From: Agarilytica sp045430285
Lineage (GTDB): Bacteria > Pseudomonadota > Gammaproteobacteria > Pseudomonadales > Cellvibrionaceae
Assembly (NCBI GenBank): GCA_045430285.1
Contig: JAILXV010000003.1
Span: 600,518-664,517, forward strand
Direction of reading: 5' to 3'
Length of the DNA stretch: 64,000 nucleotides
A model generated the notes under the pieces. The model did not search any database, had not been told where the DNA came from, and saw only the letters and a program-made list of their open reading frames with translations. The translations under genes and the position numbers were made by a program. Positions 8,310-15,960 of this stretch are shown piece by piece. Numbering within the stretch: the first letter of the stretch is position 1; each line of letters opens with the position of its first letter.

Positions 8310-8471
8310 CTAGGAGGTACCTGAGAAGGCTGTCTCTGTGGGTGTGTTTGGCTTCGCGCCTTCTGTGTCAGAGGTGGAAAGGGGAACCATTTTCGGGGTT
8401 GCCCATGTTTTTTTAATTTCTTCCTGAGCTCGGTTGTTCTCAGCGTCGCTTATTTTGTCTTTGTCGTTCAT
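8310..8471 (-). CDS. lasso peptide precursor (predicted)
   Basis: A 53-codon gene read from ATG 8471 to TAG 8310. The leader is charged at the start, then has KKTWATPKMVPLSTSDTE with the W-x-x-P motif that replaces the Y-x-x-P of many lasso leaders, and Thr at position -2. The predicted 16-residue core is GAKPNTPTETAFSGTS: Gly1 and Glu9 would give a nine-residue macrolactam ring, followed by a seven-residue tail TAFSGTS ending in Ser. The gene has its own promoter (8518-8545) and lies 137 bases downstream of the ATP-grasp gene on the same strand as the exporter and B2 protease. A weak AAGAG ribosome site is 8 bases from the ATG. The evidence is the combined motifs and the surrounding cyclase, RRE, B2 and exporter. 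Confidence 0.8.
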   Translation of the reverse strand: MNDKDKISDAENNRAQEEIKKTWATPKMVPLSTSDTEGAKPNTPTETAFSGTS

Positions 8472-8517
8472 GTGTGCACTCTTTTGTCAGGAACAATTAA
8501 ACGTATCACCCTAATCA

Positions 8518-8545
8518 TTTATAGACCAAAACATGCCAGTGTCAA
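8518..8545 (-). promoter_or_regulatory. sigma-70 promoter for the lasso precursor
   Basis: On the minus strand TTGACA (8545-8540) is a perfect -35 box, followed after 16 bases by TATAAA (8523-8518), a five-of-six -10 box. The transcript would start near 8511, about 40 bases before the precursor ATG. This suggests the precursor is transcribed on its own, at a higher level than the processing genes, which is the usual arrangement in RiPP loci. Confidence 0.6.
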
Positions 8546-8608
8546 CGAGCTTGGTTGTTTTTCGATCGAGGCGTGGGGGTCACTTTTTGTTGTGACGTGT
8601 GAATGATG

Positions 8609-9814
8609 TTAAAGCATAGGCGTAAAATTTTGTATGAGTGTGTTGTCCAACCGTTGGTGGCTGTAGACCCCCCAATTAATATTACCTTCGAGTAGTTTTA
8701 TGCCATCTTTGGTGAGCGCAAGGTCCCAGCCAACGGTAGCAAGATCTAAGCACTCGGAATGTGCTTTTTCTGCAACGGCTTTTATGCGTTCCCATTGGGG
8801 TAAGTGTGTGTTTACTAAGGGTTCGATGTTCAAGGTGTCGGGTAGATCTTCTTTTTTGTGTAGAAGGTCGGAGGGCGTATCAATCAGTTTTCCAGAATCA
8901 CAATTAATCGCCAATAAATATGTGTGCCTTAAGTCGTTTTGAATGGGGATTTCCAGCGTCGCGCTAATACTCTTTGGCGCGTTGTGTTTTATTGCTGTCA
9001 CTAGGCGTATTGTTATTAAGGCCCCTTCGGCGTTAAACCACGGGTGATTGTGCAACAGTGGTTGAATTATATAGTCATGGTGTTTTAGTTCAGTGGTAAG
9101 AAAAAAGGTGATTTTTTCTTTTCCATGGATGGGTTTGGTGTTTCCGGAGGTCAAGATATAGCCATGTGAATCTTTATCGTAGAGTAAATGATAGCACCCC
9201 TCTTTAGCGCTTCCATGACGAGGCTTTAAAAAAATAGAGCGTTGTTTGAATACACATCGTTCAATAACTTCTTGTCCAGGCACGATGCAGAGAATTGTAT
9301 TAATACTCGGCAATCCACGCTTGCCCATATGTTCGGAGAACAGGTGTTTATCACTCATTAGTTTTTTACTGCATTTACTGAGCTTGGGAGACATCACGGA
9401 GTGCCAATGCGGGAGTTCGTGGGTATATATAAATTCAAGCCACTCCGTTTTGGGGTAGGCATAGAGTCGATAGTGATAGTAGAAGCTAGGAGGTATGCTG
9501 TGGAGCAGAGCGAGTGAAAGTAAAGAAACTAACTGGTCACTTTTAGAAATACCTTCTTGCGTTTTAAGCGCAGGTGCGTAGTTTTTCCAGGCTCTATTAA
9601 TATGGCGCCAGCTATAGAGTAAATACCATAAGGCGTAGCTATAAAGTCCGACTAAAATCCAGGTGGCTCTCGATTGTTCAGGCCAGGCATTTAAAAATAT
9701 TTTACGGTGCAATTTAACAGCTGCAGTTTGCTTGGGCATTATATAGCGCCAACTAAGAAGAGCATGGGGAATTTGGCGCTTTAAAATTCGTTTACTGATT
9801 TTCTGCCATTGCAT
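8609..9814 (-). CDS. ATP-grasp protein (sugar-transfer-associated type) in lasso locus
   Basis: A 401-residue protein whose second half carries ATP-grasp-like features: IFLKPRHGSAKEG (around residues 192-204) resembles the glycine-rich ATP loop, QPLLHNHPW follows at about residue 245, and ATVGWDLALTKDGIKLLEGNINWG near the C-terminus holds the metal-binding Glu/Asn. The first half (helical, with aromatic-rich LYSYALWYLLYSW) may associate with the membrane. This pattern fits the family called sugar-transfer associated ATP-grasp. ATP-grasp enzymes join a carboxylate to an amine or thiol, so it could modify the peptide C-terminus, but its substrate is unknown. Its start overlaps the ABC exporter by 23 bases. 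A 137-base gap with a promoter separates its stop from the precursor. Confidence 0.7.
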   Translation of the reverse strand: MQWQKISKRILKRQIPHALLSWRYIMPKQTAAVKLHRKIFLNAWPEQSRATWILVGLYSYALWYLLYSWRHINRAWKNYAPALKTQEGISKSDQLVSLLSLALLHSIPPSFYYHYRLYAYPKTEWLEFIYTHELPHWHSVMSPKLSKCSKKLMSDKHLFSEHMGKRGLPSINTILCIVPGQEVIERCVFKQRSIFLKPRHGSAKEGCYHLLYDKDSHGYILTSGNTKPIHGKEKITFFLTTELKHHDYIIQPLLHNHPWFNAEGALITIRLVTAIKHNAPKSISATLEIPIQNDLRHTYLLAINCDSGKLIDTPSDLLHKKEDLPDTLNIEPLVNTHLPQWERIKAVAEKAHSECLDLATVGWDLALTKDGIKLLEGNINWGVYSHQRLDNTLIQNFTPML

Positions 9815-11576
9815 CTTCGGTATGAACTCTATTGTTCTCTCTCGATTTTTGAGCGTGTATTATTATCCTCTTCCCTTTCAATTCTATATGCTTATCTGCG
9901 TGCATATATGCCGTATCCCTGTGCGCAATGATGAGAATGGTGAGTTTTCCTCGGAGTTGTCGAAGTGCTTCCTGTATTTTCAATTCATTTTTAATATCTA
10001 ACGCATTAGTTGCTTCATCTAAAATAAGCAGTTGCGGATTTGATAATAATGCCCGCGCCAAAGCAAGCCTTTGTCGTTCGCCTCCAGATAAACGAATGCC
10101 CCTGTCCCCTATGACAGTATTCAAGCCATTTGGTAAGGATGCGACAAATTCATCCGCTGAGGCGAGTTTCAACGCATTCCAGATCGCTTCGTCTGATACT
10201 GGTTGTTGCGCCACCCATTCGAGGTTGGCTTTTATTGTGTCGTGGAATAAATATATTTCTTGTGTTACGTAAGCAATATTTTTTCGCCAAAACAAACGTG
10301 TCTTGTCATCCAGCTCGGTTGTGTCGCAGATTATTTTTCCTTCAGTAGGCGCGAGTAAACCAGCAACTAAGTCAGCCAAAGTTGTTTTCCCGATGCCTGA
10401 GGGGCCGGTGAGCACGAGGGTTTCTTTCGGTTTAATTACTAGCGATACGTTTTCTAGAACCAATTCATGTTTATTGGGGTAGAGAAAAGAAACATTCTGT
10501 AGGTGGAGCTCCTTGACTAACCTGATGTTTAATTCTGAAACTGAAGTTTCTTCCGCAGTATGACAGGATATCATCATGCTTCTAACATCATTCAATGCTG
10601 AAACACCGTGAACGAGCTGTTGATAGCTTTTTTGCAAACTTGCTATTTGTGGCAATAGACGAGAAAAAATAACAAGTAGCAGCAGAAGCGTCGCCAGGGG
10701 AATCGTTAGCACTGACAGCGTTATATATAAGAAAGCTCCAAATCCAGCAGCACTCACCACTATATATATCCATTGTGTGAGGGCGGTTAGTTGGGTAAGC
10801 CGAACACTTTGAGCCTCCATTAATTCACTTTTTTTCAGTACTTTGTCAGCGTAATAGTTTTCGGCGCCGTAACTTTTTATCATTTTTAGGCTGCCAAGCT
10901 GTTCGGAGAGCATCTGAAAAATGGTTTTGAAACTCATAAGTTGAGTTTTTCCCGAGCCGTATAGCATACGATTTAGAGGAAGAAGGAGGATAAATAAAAA
11001 GCTGGAAAAAACTAATGCGGTTAGGCTGAGTTGCCAAGAAACCAGCATTGATAAGCCAATCATGATGCCTGTAAGAATACTCTGACTAAGAAAGCTCAGC
11101 ATTTGGTGAGCGATATGCCCAACAGTTTGCACTTGCCCGGTAAGGCAGTGAGTAAAGTCAGACATTTTATGTTGAACTATATGGGGCCAACTACTTTGTA
11201 ATAGGCTGCGATACAGTTGGTTTCTAATATGACAGATATATCGTTGCTGAAGAGCGCTAGATGACACTGCCAGTTGGTAGCGTGTGGAAGCAATGGCAAC
11301 AACGATCAGGAAGTAGCTAATTAGTATGGATTCCAAATCTATTGGAAAGCCGAGATTTTCAAAAACGCTAATTACGGAATGTGAAAATCCTATGTCGCCG
11401 GAAACCCCAACGCCAAAACCTATTACCTCAAGTAAGGGAATAATCAGTAAGAGCCCGACTCCTGCTGTGAGCCCTTGAAAAACCATGAGGCAAATAATCA
11501 GTATCTGATGAGCGGGGGAAAAATTAAAAAAATCTTTAAATCCGGCCAGCAAGTCAAAAATATAGTGTTTATTCAT
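9792..11576 (-). CDS. ABC exporter (lasso D protein)
   Basis: A 594-residue half-transporter with a fused membrane domain (about residues 20-310, six predicted helices) and nucleotide-binding domain (about 345-575). The ATPase signatures are all present: Walker A GPSGIGKTT, Q-loop YVTQEIYLF, signature LSGGERQRLALARALL, Walker B LLILDEA and switch IIAHRD. There is no N-terminal peptidase C39 domain, so cleavage is done by the separate B2 protein. It should export the mature lasso peptide and give self-immunity. It overlaps the B2 gene (8 bases) and the ATP-grasp gene (23 bases), so the three are tightly coupled. Confidence 0.9.
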   Translation of the reverse strand: MNKHYIFDLLAGFKDFFNFSPAHQILIICLMVFQGLTAGVGLLLIIPLLEVIGFGVGVSGDIGFSHSVISVFENLGFPIDLESILISYFLIVVAIASTRYQLAVSSSALQQRYICHIRNQLYRSLLQSSWPHIVQHKMSDFTHCLTGQVQTVGHIAHQMLSFLSQSILTGIMIGLSMLVSWQLSLTALVFSSFLFILLLPLNRMLYGSGKTQLMSFKTIFQMLSEQLGSLKMIKSYGAENYYADKVLKKSELMEAQSVRLTQLTALTQWIYIVVSAAGFGAFLYITLSVLTIPLATLLLLLVIFSRLLPQIASLQKSYQQLVHGVSALNDVRSMMISCHTAEETSVSELNIRLVKELHLQNVSFLYPNKHELVLENVSLVIKPKETLVLTGPSGIGKTTLADLVAGLLAPTEGKIICDTTELDDKTRLFWRKNIAYVTQEIYLFHDTIKANLEWVAQQPVSDEAIWNALKLASADEFVASLPNGLNTVIGDRGIRLSGGERQRLALARALLSNPQLLILDEATNALDIKNELKIQEALRQLRGKLTILIIAHRDTAYMHADKHIELKGKRIIIHAQKSRENNRVHTEDAMAENQ

Positions 11577-12114
11577 TGTATCTTTGATGGTTTAGTATTT
11601 GAGGAGCAACAAACGAACTGAGAACAGGGTAGGTCTTATGACCTGCCCTCCCTGTGATGACAAGGTGTCCAACCTTTACCCAGGCATGGGCCTCTATTGG
11701 CTTTTGAGGGTTGTTGGAAAGGCTTGCACCCAGGTGGATTACATAGGGAATGGCGTAAAACGCTAGGACGGTTCTCGCCATGATGGCTTGGACCAAGCAT
11801 TTTGATTGCCAGGGTGTGTAGCGAGCGGTAATTTCACATATTCGGCCGACTTGTCTAGCAAGCGCTAATTGTTGTTCATCTACCAGGGGAGATAGCTCGG
11901 TGTTTTTATAGTAGGTACCGAGGTGCTTACTGAGCAGATGAAATGGGGTGAGCAGTACGGCTGCTCTTATGAGGCCACTATAGGGGTACAGTAGAAAAAG
12001 CCAGAGCTTTTCTCTGACAGGTAAGTGCCAAAATGCCGGAATTTTGCGGCTTGCTCTAAGTGGGTGAATCATGTGGGGGTGGTTTTCCGTTATCCAGAGG
12101 AAATCAGCATTCAT
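11569..12114 (-). CDS. lasso peptide B2 protease (transglutaminase-like)
   Basis: A 181-residue protein with the B2 (transglut_core3) catalytic Cys in QSKCLVQAIMAR (around residue 104-115) and the catalytic His in EAHAWVKVGHLVITG (around 143-157). With the RRE protein it cuts the leader from the precursor after the Thr-x pair, freeing Gly1 for cyclisation. The N-terminal part (PVREKLWLFLLYPYSGLIRAAV) is hydrophobic, as in other B2 proteins. First gene of the leftward B2-exporter-ATP-grasp operon. A 165-base region (12115-12279) upstream holds its promoter; I see no gene there. Confidence 0.9.
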   Translation of the reverse strand: MNADFLWITENHPHMIHPLRASRKIPAFWHLPVREKLWLFLLYPYSGLIRAAVLLTPFHLLSKHLGTYYKNTELSPLVDEQQLALARQVGRICEITARYTPWQSKCLVQAIMARTVLAFYAIPYVIHLGASLSNNPQKPIEAHAWVKVGHLVITGRAGHKTYPVLSSFVAPQILNHQRYNE

Positions 12115-12279
12115 TACGCAAGAGCTTACTGGTCTTCAGTATAGTACTTTTGCCGTGAGGGGGTGCCTCATGAGTGTGTGAGTGTCGAATATACGGATTA
12201 TGTGGCTTGCTGCCGGAGAGTCTCTTTTGCAAGTGGCGCAGGACGTTGTTTGATTTTCTAGAGAGACATTGAAATTTAA

Positions 12280-14403
12280 TCAAAATCGATAAGTATAGCC
12301 AAGGTTAAAATAGGTGTACTCAGTGGATATGTCCGATTCTTTAAGGGCACTCTTTTCGCCGCCTATATCAAGATAAAATTGTGTGTTTCGACGGTGACGA
12401 TATTTCAAGTTAACTGAATAGCGTAGGTGGGTCTGATGTTGATCAGATGTGGCGTTTTTGGTCATAAAGTAAGATACCTTCGGTGTTACAAATAGCTTAC
12501 GTTTAATTCGAATCCGTTCGTTAATGAAGATAAGCGACGTTTTGCTGTTGTTACTGGTGGAGTAACGGCTGCCGAAGCTCGTCATATGATTAAGTTTACC
12601 TTTTCCATCCACAAGTATCTGAAGGCCTACGGCCTTATAACTGCTGTCTAGTGATGGCTCTTCGCTTTCTTCTGGGCGTTGGTCCTCCAAATCGGATAGG
12701 TAGATATCGCTGACGAGGCGAGTCCGGTCGCTGACTTTTTTGGTGTATGAAAGATTTAGATATTTGTTGATGGCTGTTTTTTGTTCGGCAATTAGATGAA
12801 TGCTATCCCGATTTTCTTCTGACTCTAAGTAATTTTCTATATCGATATCAGCTTGTCCAATAATAAAGTTGGTGGCTGTAAGAAAAGGTGAGCGTTGTAA
12901 ACCTATAGTGCTGGTAAGAGTCGATTTTTTATTGAAAATATAGGTTGAAGACCAGAGAAGGTTATTCAGTTCGTCGAATTCAATATCGTAATCCAGGTTG
13001 AGGTAGGTGTTGAGTTTGCGACTGCGGTAACGTAAAGAGGTGCCGAGGGCGTGACGGTCAACGACAGATTCCACTGTTTGGTGAACCAGATACCCGTTAA
13101 TGCTTACGTTGTTGTTAAATTCTGTCGTGGAATGAAGGCCATAAAAATTAATGTTCGCGCTATCGTAGACGTCGCTACGGTAGTCGGGTGTACCGAAACT
13201 AGCGCCTACGGTCGTACGTTCGGAGATAGGGTAGCTGGCGGAAACGCCATCGAAGGAAAAGAATGTGCCGTTGTCGCGATTTTTTTGCCGGCCTATTGTT
13301 GCCGAAAGGTCGTTGTCTTGATTTTTATAATTGATATGAAAACGGTGTAGCCGGGAGAAAGAATCTTCGTCTTCAAGTTGGTCTTTTATATAGTAACCAT
13401 TCAAACGTGTTGAAAGGGTATGGATACCACGATTATAGGTAGCACGAAAATCGTAATCGTTCGATAAAGCTTCGTATATTTTTTCGCTTTGATTGTTCGT
13501 GTCAGTGGTTGAAAGCGTACGAAATGTTTGTGAGATAAACCCGTGGGAATTGAAGTTTTTAGGTGCGCCACGATCTTTAACAGATCTAAGTTTTGACTTG
13601 GGCGAAAGCTTAGCTGAGGAAAGCGTGTTTAAACGTTGAGTCACCCGTGTTTTAGTGCCGCCGTCTTCCAGCTGGGTTGATAATTTTTGATAGATGGCTA
13701 GGGCCTTGGCATGGTTGCCGGACCGCTCTTCTGCTAGCCCTAGAAGTTCGTAGGCCCATTCTGATATCCCTCGATTAAATGATAGGCCCAGTATCTGGTA
13801 GTATTTCTTTGCTAGTTGATAGTTTTTCTTCGTAAATGCGATTTTTGCTTCTTCTAACAAGCCTCGCATTGAATGTTCATTATTGATGAGAAATACGCTT
13901 TGATTGTTCTGCTGGTGTTTTGCTTTAGCTTGTTTAAGCACGGCTAGGAATTCGTTTTCATCTATTTTCTTTACAAAGCGCGAGGGAAACGCATGCCGAA
14001 TGTCATGGGCAAAACGGTCGGCTTCTGTTTCTGAAGAAAAATAGCCAATCGTTAATTGGATAGTGTTGTTATTCTCGATCTGCGCTTTGGATACGTATAG
14101 AAGTTGATATCGCAGCCGACTTAACCTTTTCGCTATGCTTTCTTGAATATCATGTCGTACCGGTATGACGACGGCAAATCCCGACTTTTCATAATCATTA
14201 TATAAAAGACTGAGATCGATAGACTTATCTGCATCGGTTGCAGCATGCACAGGTAATATGATGCTGGCCAAACATAATGAAAATGCAATGCGTAGCCAAC
14301 AAGACTGATACCAAGGAATCGTCCCAAGCATTTTGCTTCGATGGCTTGGGTAATTGGTGTGTGTCTGTGCGCTAGAATTCTTCATCACGTACAGAGTGTT
14401 CAT
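12280..14403 (-). CDS. SPOR/TPR-containing outer-membrane beta-barrel protein
   Basis: A 707-residue protein. A hydrophobic segment near residues 36-54 ending VHAA looks like a signal peptide, though it lies far from the first ATG (14403), so a later start such as ATG 14331 is possible. Then comes a SPOR-like region (YQLLYVSKAQI, TIGYFSSETEADRF, about 90-160), one or two TPRs (KNYQLAKKYYQILGL and HAKALAIYQKL, about 190-250), and from about residue 290 a long series of alternating-residue beta strands ending YTYFNLGYTYRF, with the C-terminal aromatic typical of outer-membrane barrels. Last gene of the multiheme operon, overlapping the preceding cytochrome gene by 32 bases at the annotated start. 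By analogy with porin-cytochrome conduits it may house or anchor the cytochromes; its family is unknown to me. Confidence 0.7.
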   Translation of the reverse strand: MNTLYVMKNSSAQTHTNYPSHRSKMLGTIPWYQSCWLRIAFSLCLASIILPVHAATDADKSIDLSLLYNDYEKSGFAVVIPVRHDIQESIAKRLSRLRYQLLYVSKAQIENNNTIQLTIGYFSSETEADRFAHDIRHAFPSRFVKKIDENEFLAVLKQAKAKHQQNNQSVFLINNEHSMRGLLEEAKIAFTKKNYQLAKKYYQILGLSFNRGISEWAYELLGLAEERSGNHAKALAIYQKLSTQLEDGGTKTRVTQRLNTLSSAKLSPKSKLRSVKDRGAPKNFNSHGFISQTFRTLSTTDTNNQSEKIYEALSNDYDFRATYNRGIHTLSTRLNGYYIKDQLEDEDSFSRLHRFHINYKNQDNDLSATIGRQKNRDNGTFFSFDGVSASYPISERTTVGASFGTPDYRSDVYDSANINFYGLHSTTEFNNNVSINGYLVHQTVESVVDRHALGTSLRYRSRKLNTYLNLDYDIEFDELNNLLWSSTYIFNKKSTLTSTIGLQRSPFLTATNFIIGQADIDIENYLESEENRDSIHLIAEQKTAINKYLNLSYTKKVSDRTRLVSDIYLSDLEDQRPEESEEPSLDSSYKAVGLQILVDGKGKLNHMTSFGSRYSTSNNSKTSLIFINERIRIKRKLFVTPKVSYFMTKNATSDQHQTHLRYSVNLKYRHRRNTQFYLDIGGEKSALKESDISTEYTYFNLGYTYRF

Positions 14404-15958
14404 TGTTGCGAGTTTCTTCTATGGTTGTAAAAGTAGCGTCGGTATAGATGTGACATGAGCCGCTACAATCGCGTAACTCAGAAACGTTATAGCGTATTTC
14501 TGGTGAATCAGATTTTTTGTGAGGTCCTTCTCTATATTCGTTTGCATGGCAAGCAGCACAGTCTGGTTGATATGCCGCGTTCGGCCAGGGAATTATTTCG
14601 GCATTTCCTGTATGGCAGTCAGTACAGGAAAGTTGTTGTCTATGGTCTCCAGGGTAATTAGGTGTGCTATGGACGAATATATCAGGAGTCCATTGGTTAA
14701 TCGTGTGGCAAATATTGCACTCTACATTGGTAACGAAGTGCCCGCTATCTTTCCCCTCGGCGGTGGTACCGTTGTGACAACCTGTACAGCCATCAGTAAT
14801 GCCGTCGTGATCAAAATCGGCGGGAGTCCAAGCGATGGTTGAATGACAAATATCGCATTCACCAGAGGTTAGGATATGATCCATATCTTTTCCTGTGGCA
14901 ATGACGTCGTTATGGCATGAACTGCAATTTCCAATAACAGCGGTGTGATCTACTGGCGCTGGCTCCCAGGCAATATTCGAATGACACAGTTCGCATTCAT
15001 TGTTTGTGTTGATATGTTCAGGGGATTTTCCGTCCGCAGTTACGCCATCGTGACAGCTGTAACAACCCGTGGTGATACCCGCATGATCAAATGTGGCAGG
15101 CTCCCATGCGACCGTAGAATGACAAAGGTCGCATTCAGCCGCAGTGGTGAGGTGCTCCATATTTTTGCCTTCCGCGATAATACCGTTATGGCATGAGCTG
15201 CAGTTTCCTATGACTGCCGTGTGATCCACCGGTGCGGGTTCCCACGCGATGTTGTTGTGGCATAGCTCACACGTGTTATTGGTGGTGATATGGTCGTTAG
15301 ATTTTCCATCGGCGGTAACGCCATCGTGGCAACTGAAGCACCCGCTGGTAATGCCGTCGTGGTTAAACGTTGCAGGGGTCCAGGCGATCGTTGAATGGCA
15401 TGCGCCACAATCTGCATTTGTGGTCAGGTGTTCGGGGTTTTTCCCGGTTGCGCTTACGCCGTCGTGGCAACTTAAACAGGCGCCTGTAATATTGTTATGA
15501 GAAAAGTGTGCGGGTATCCACCCTAGGTCGGAATGACACACTTCACAGGATTCATTTGTTGTAATGTGGTCTGGGGGCAAACCGTCTGACACGAAATTAT
15601 TGTGACAACTCGCGCAGCCGCCGAGCATTTGCGTGTGGTCGATACGTGCAATTTCATCCCAAATGGTGGTGGCGTGGCAAGATCTGCAATCGTCAGTTGT
15701 GGTGATATGACGTGCGGATTTGGGTGTAGCGTTTATGAGTGAATTAAATGCGTGGCAGTTTTCACAGTTACGTGGTGTACCTTTAAACGTGTTATTTACG
15801 TGGCAACCGTCGCAGGCTACGGCAGTATGGCTCCCGCTTAAATCGAAACCGGTATCGGCGTGGTCGAATATTTTTCTGTCCGTTTGCGAAAAAACGCCTG
15901 TACTTGCCGAAAGAAAAAACGACAAGAGCAATAACGGAATAAGGTACTTGGTTTTCAT
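14372..15958 (-). CDS. periplasmic multiheme c-type cytochrome, 20 heme motifs
   Basis: A 528-residue secreted protein (signal peptide ending STGVFSQ near residue 25). I count 19 CxxCH motifs plus one C-terminal CSGSCH with an extra residue between the cysteines, so about 20 c-type hemes. The middle of the protein is a tandem array of about 38-residue units (GCFSCHDGVTADGK, HITTN, CELCHNNIAWEPA, VDHTAVIGNCSSCH), visible as strong DNA repeats from about 14,870 to 15,480. The heme count and repeats suggest a heme wire. It follows the 21-heme protein by 2 bases and precedes the beta-barrel gene. It requires the cytochrome c maturation system, encoded elsewhere. Electron partner unknown. Confidence 0.9.
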   Translation of the reverse strand: MKTKYLIPLLLLSFFLSASTGVFSQTDRKIFDHADTGFDLSGSHTAVACDGCHVNNTFKGTPRNCENCHAFNSLINATPKSARHITTTDDCRSCHATTIWDEIARIDHTQMLGGCASCHNNFVSDGLPPDHITTNESCEVCHSDLGWIPAHFSHNNITGACLSCHDGVSATGKNPEHLTTNADCGACHSTIAWTPATFNHDGITSGCFSCHDGVTADGKSNDHITTNNTCELCHNNIAWEPAPVDHTAVIGNCSSCHNGIIAEGKNMEHLTTAAECDLCHSTVAWEPATFDHAGITTGCYSCHDGVTADGKSPEHINTNNECELCHSNIAWEPAPVDHTAVIGNCSSCHNDVIATGKDMDHILTSGECDICHSTIAWTPADFDHDGITDGCTGCHNGTTAEGKDSGHFVTNVECNICHTINQWTPDIFVHSTPNYPGDHRQQLSCTDCHTGNAEIIPWPNAAYQPDCAACHANEYREGPHKKSDSPEIRYNVSELRDCSGSCHIYTDATFTTIEETRNNEHSVRDEEF

Positions 15959-15960
15959 TA

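Noticed and set aside
13051..13350. 99-residue plus-strand ORF in the barrel gene
   Set aside because: Antisense to a long coding region with beta-barrel pattern.
14870..15480. Tandem DNA repeats first read as a possible CRISPR-like array
   Set aside because: The repeats keep the reading frame and encode regular two-heme units, so they are coding repeats. No CRISPR array was found in the window.
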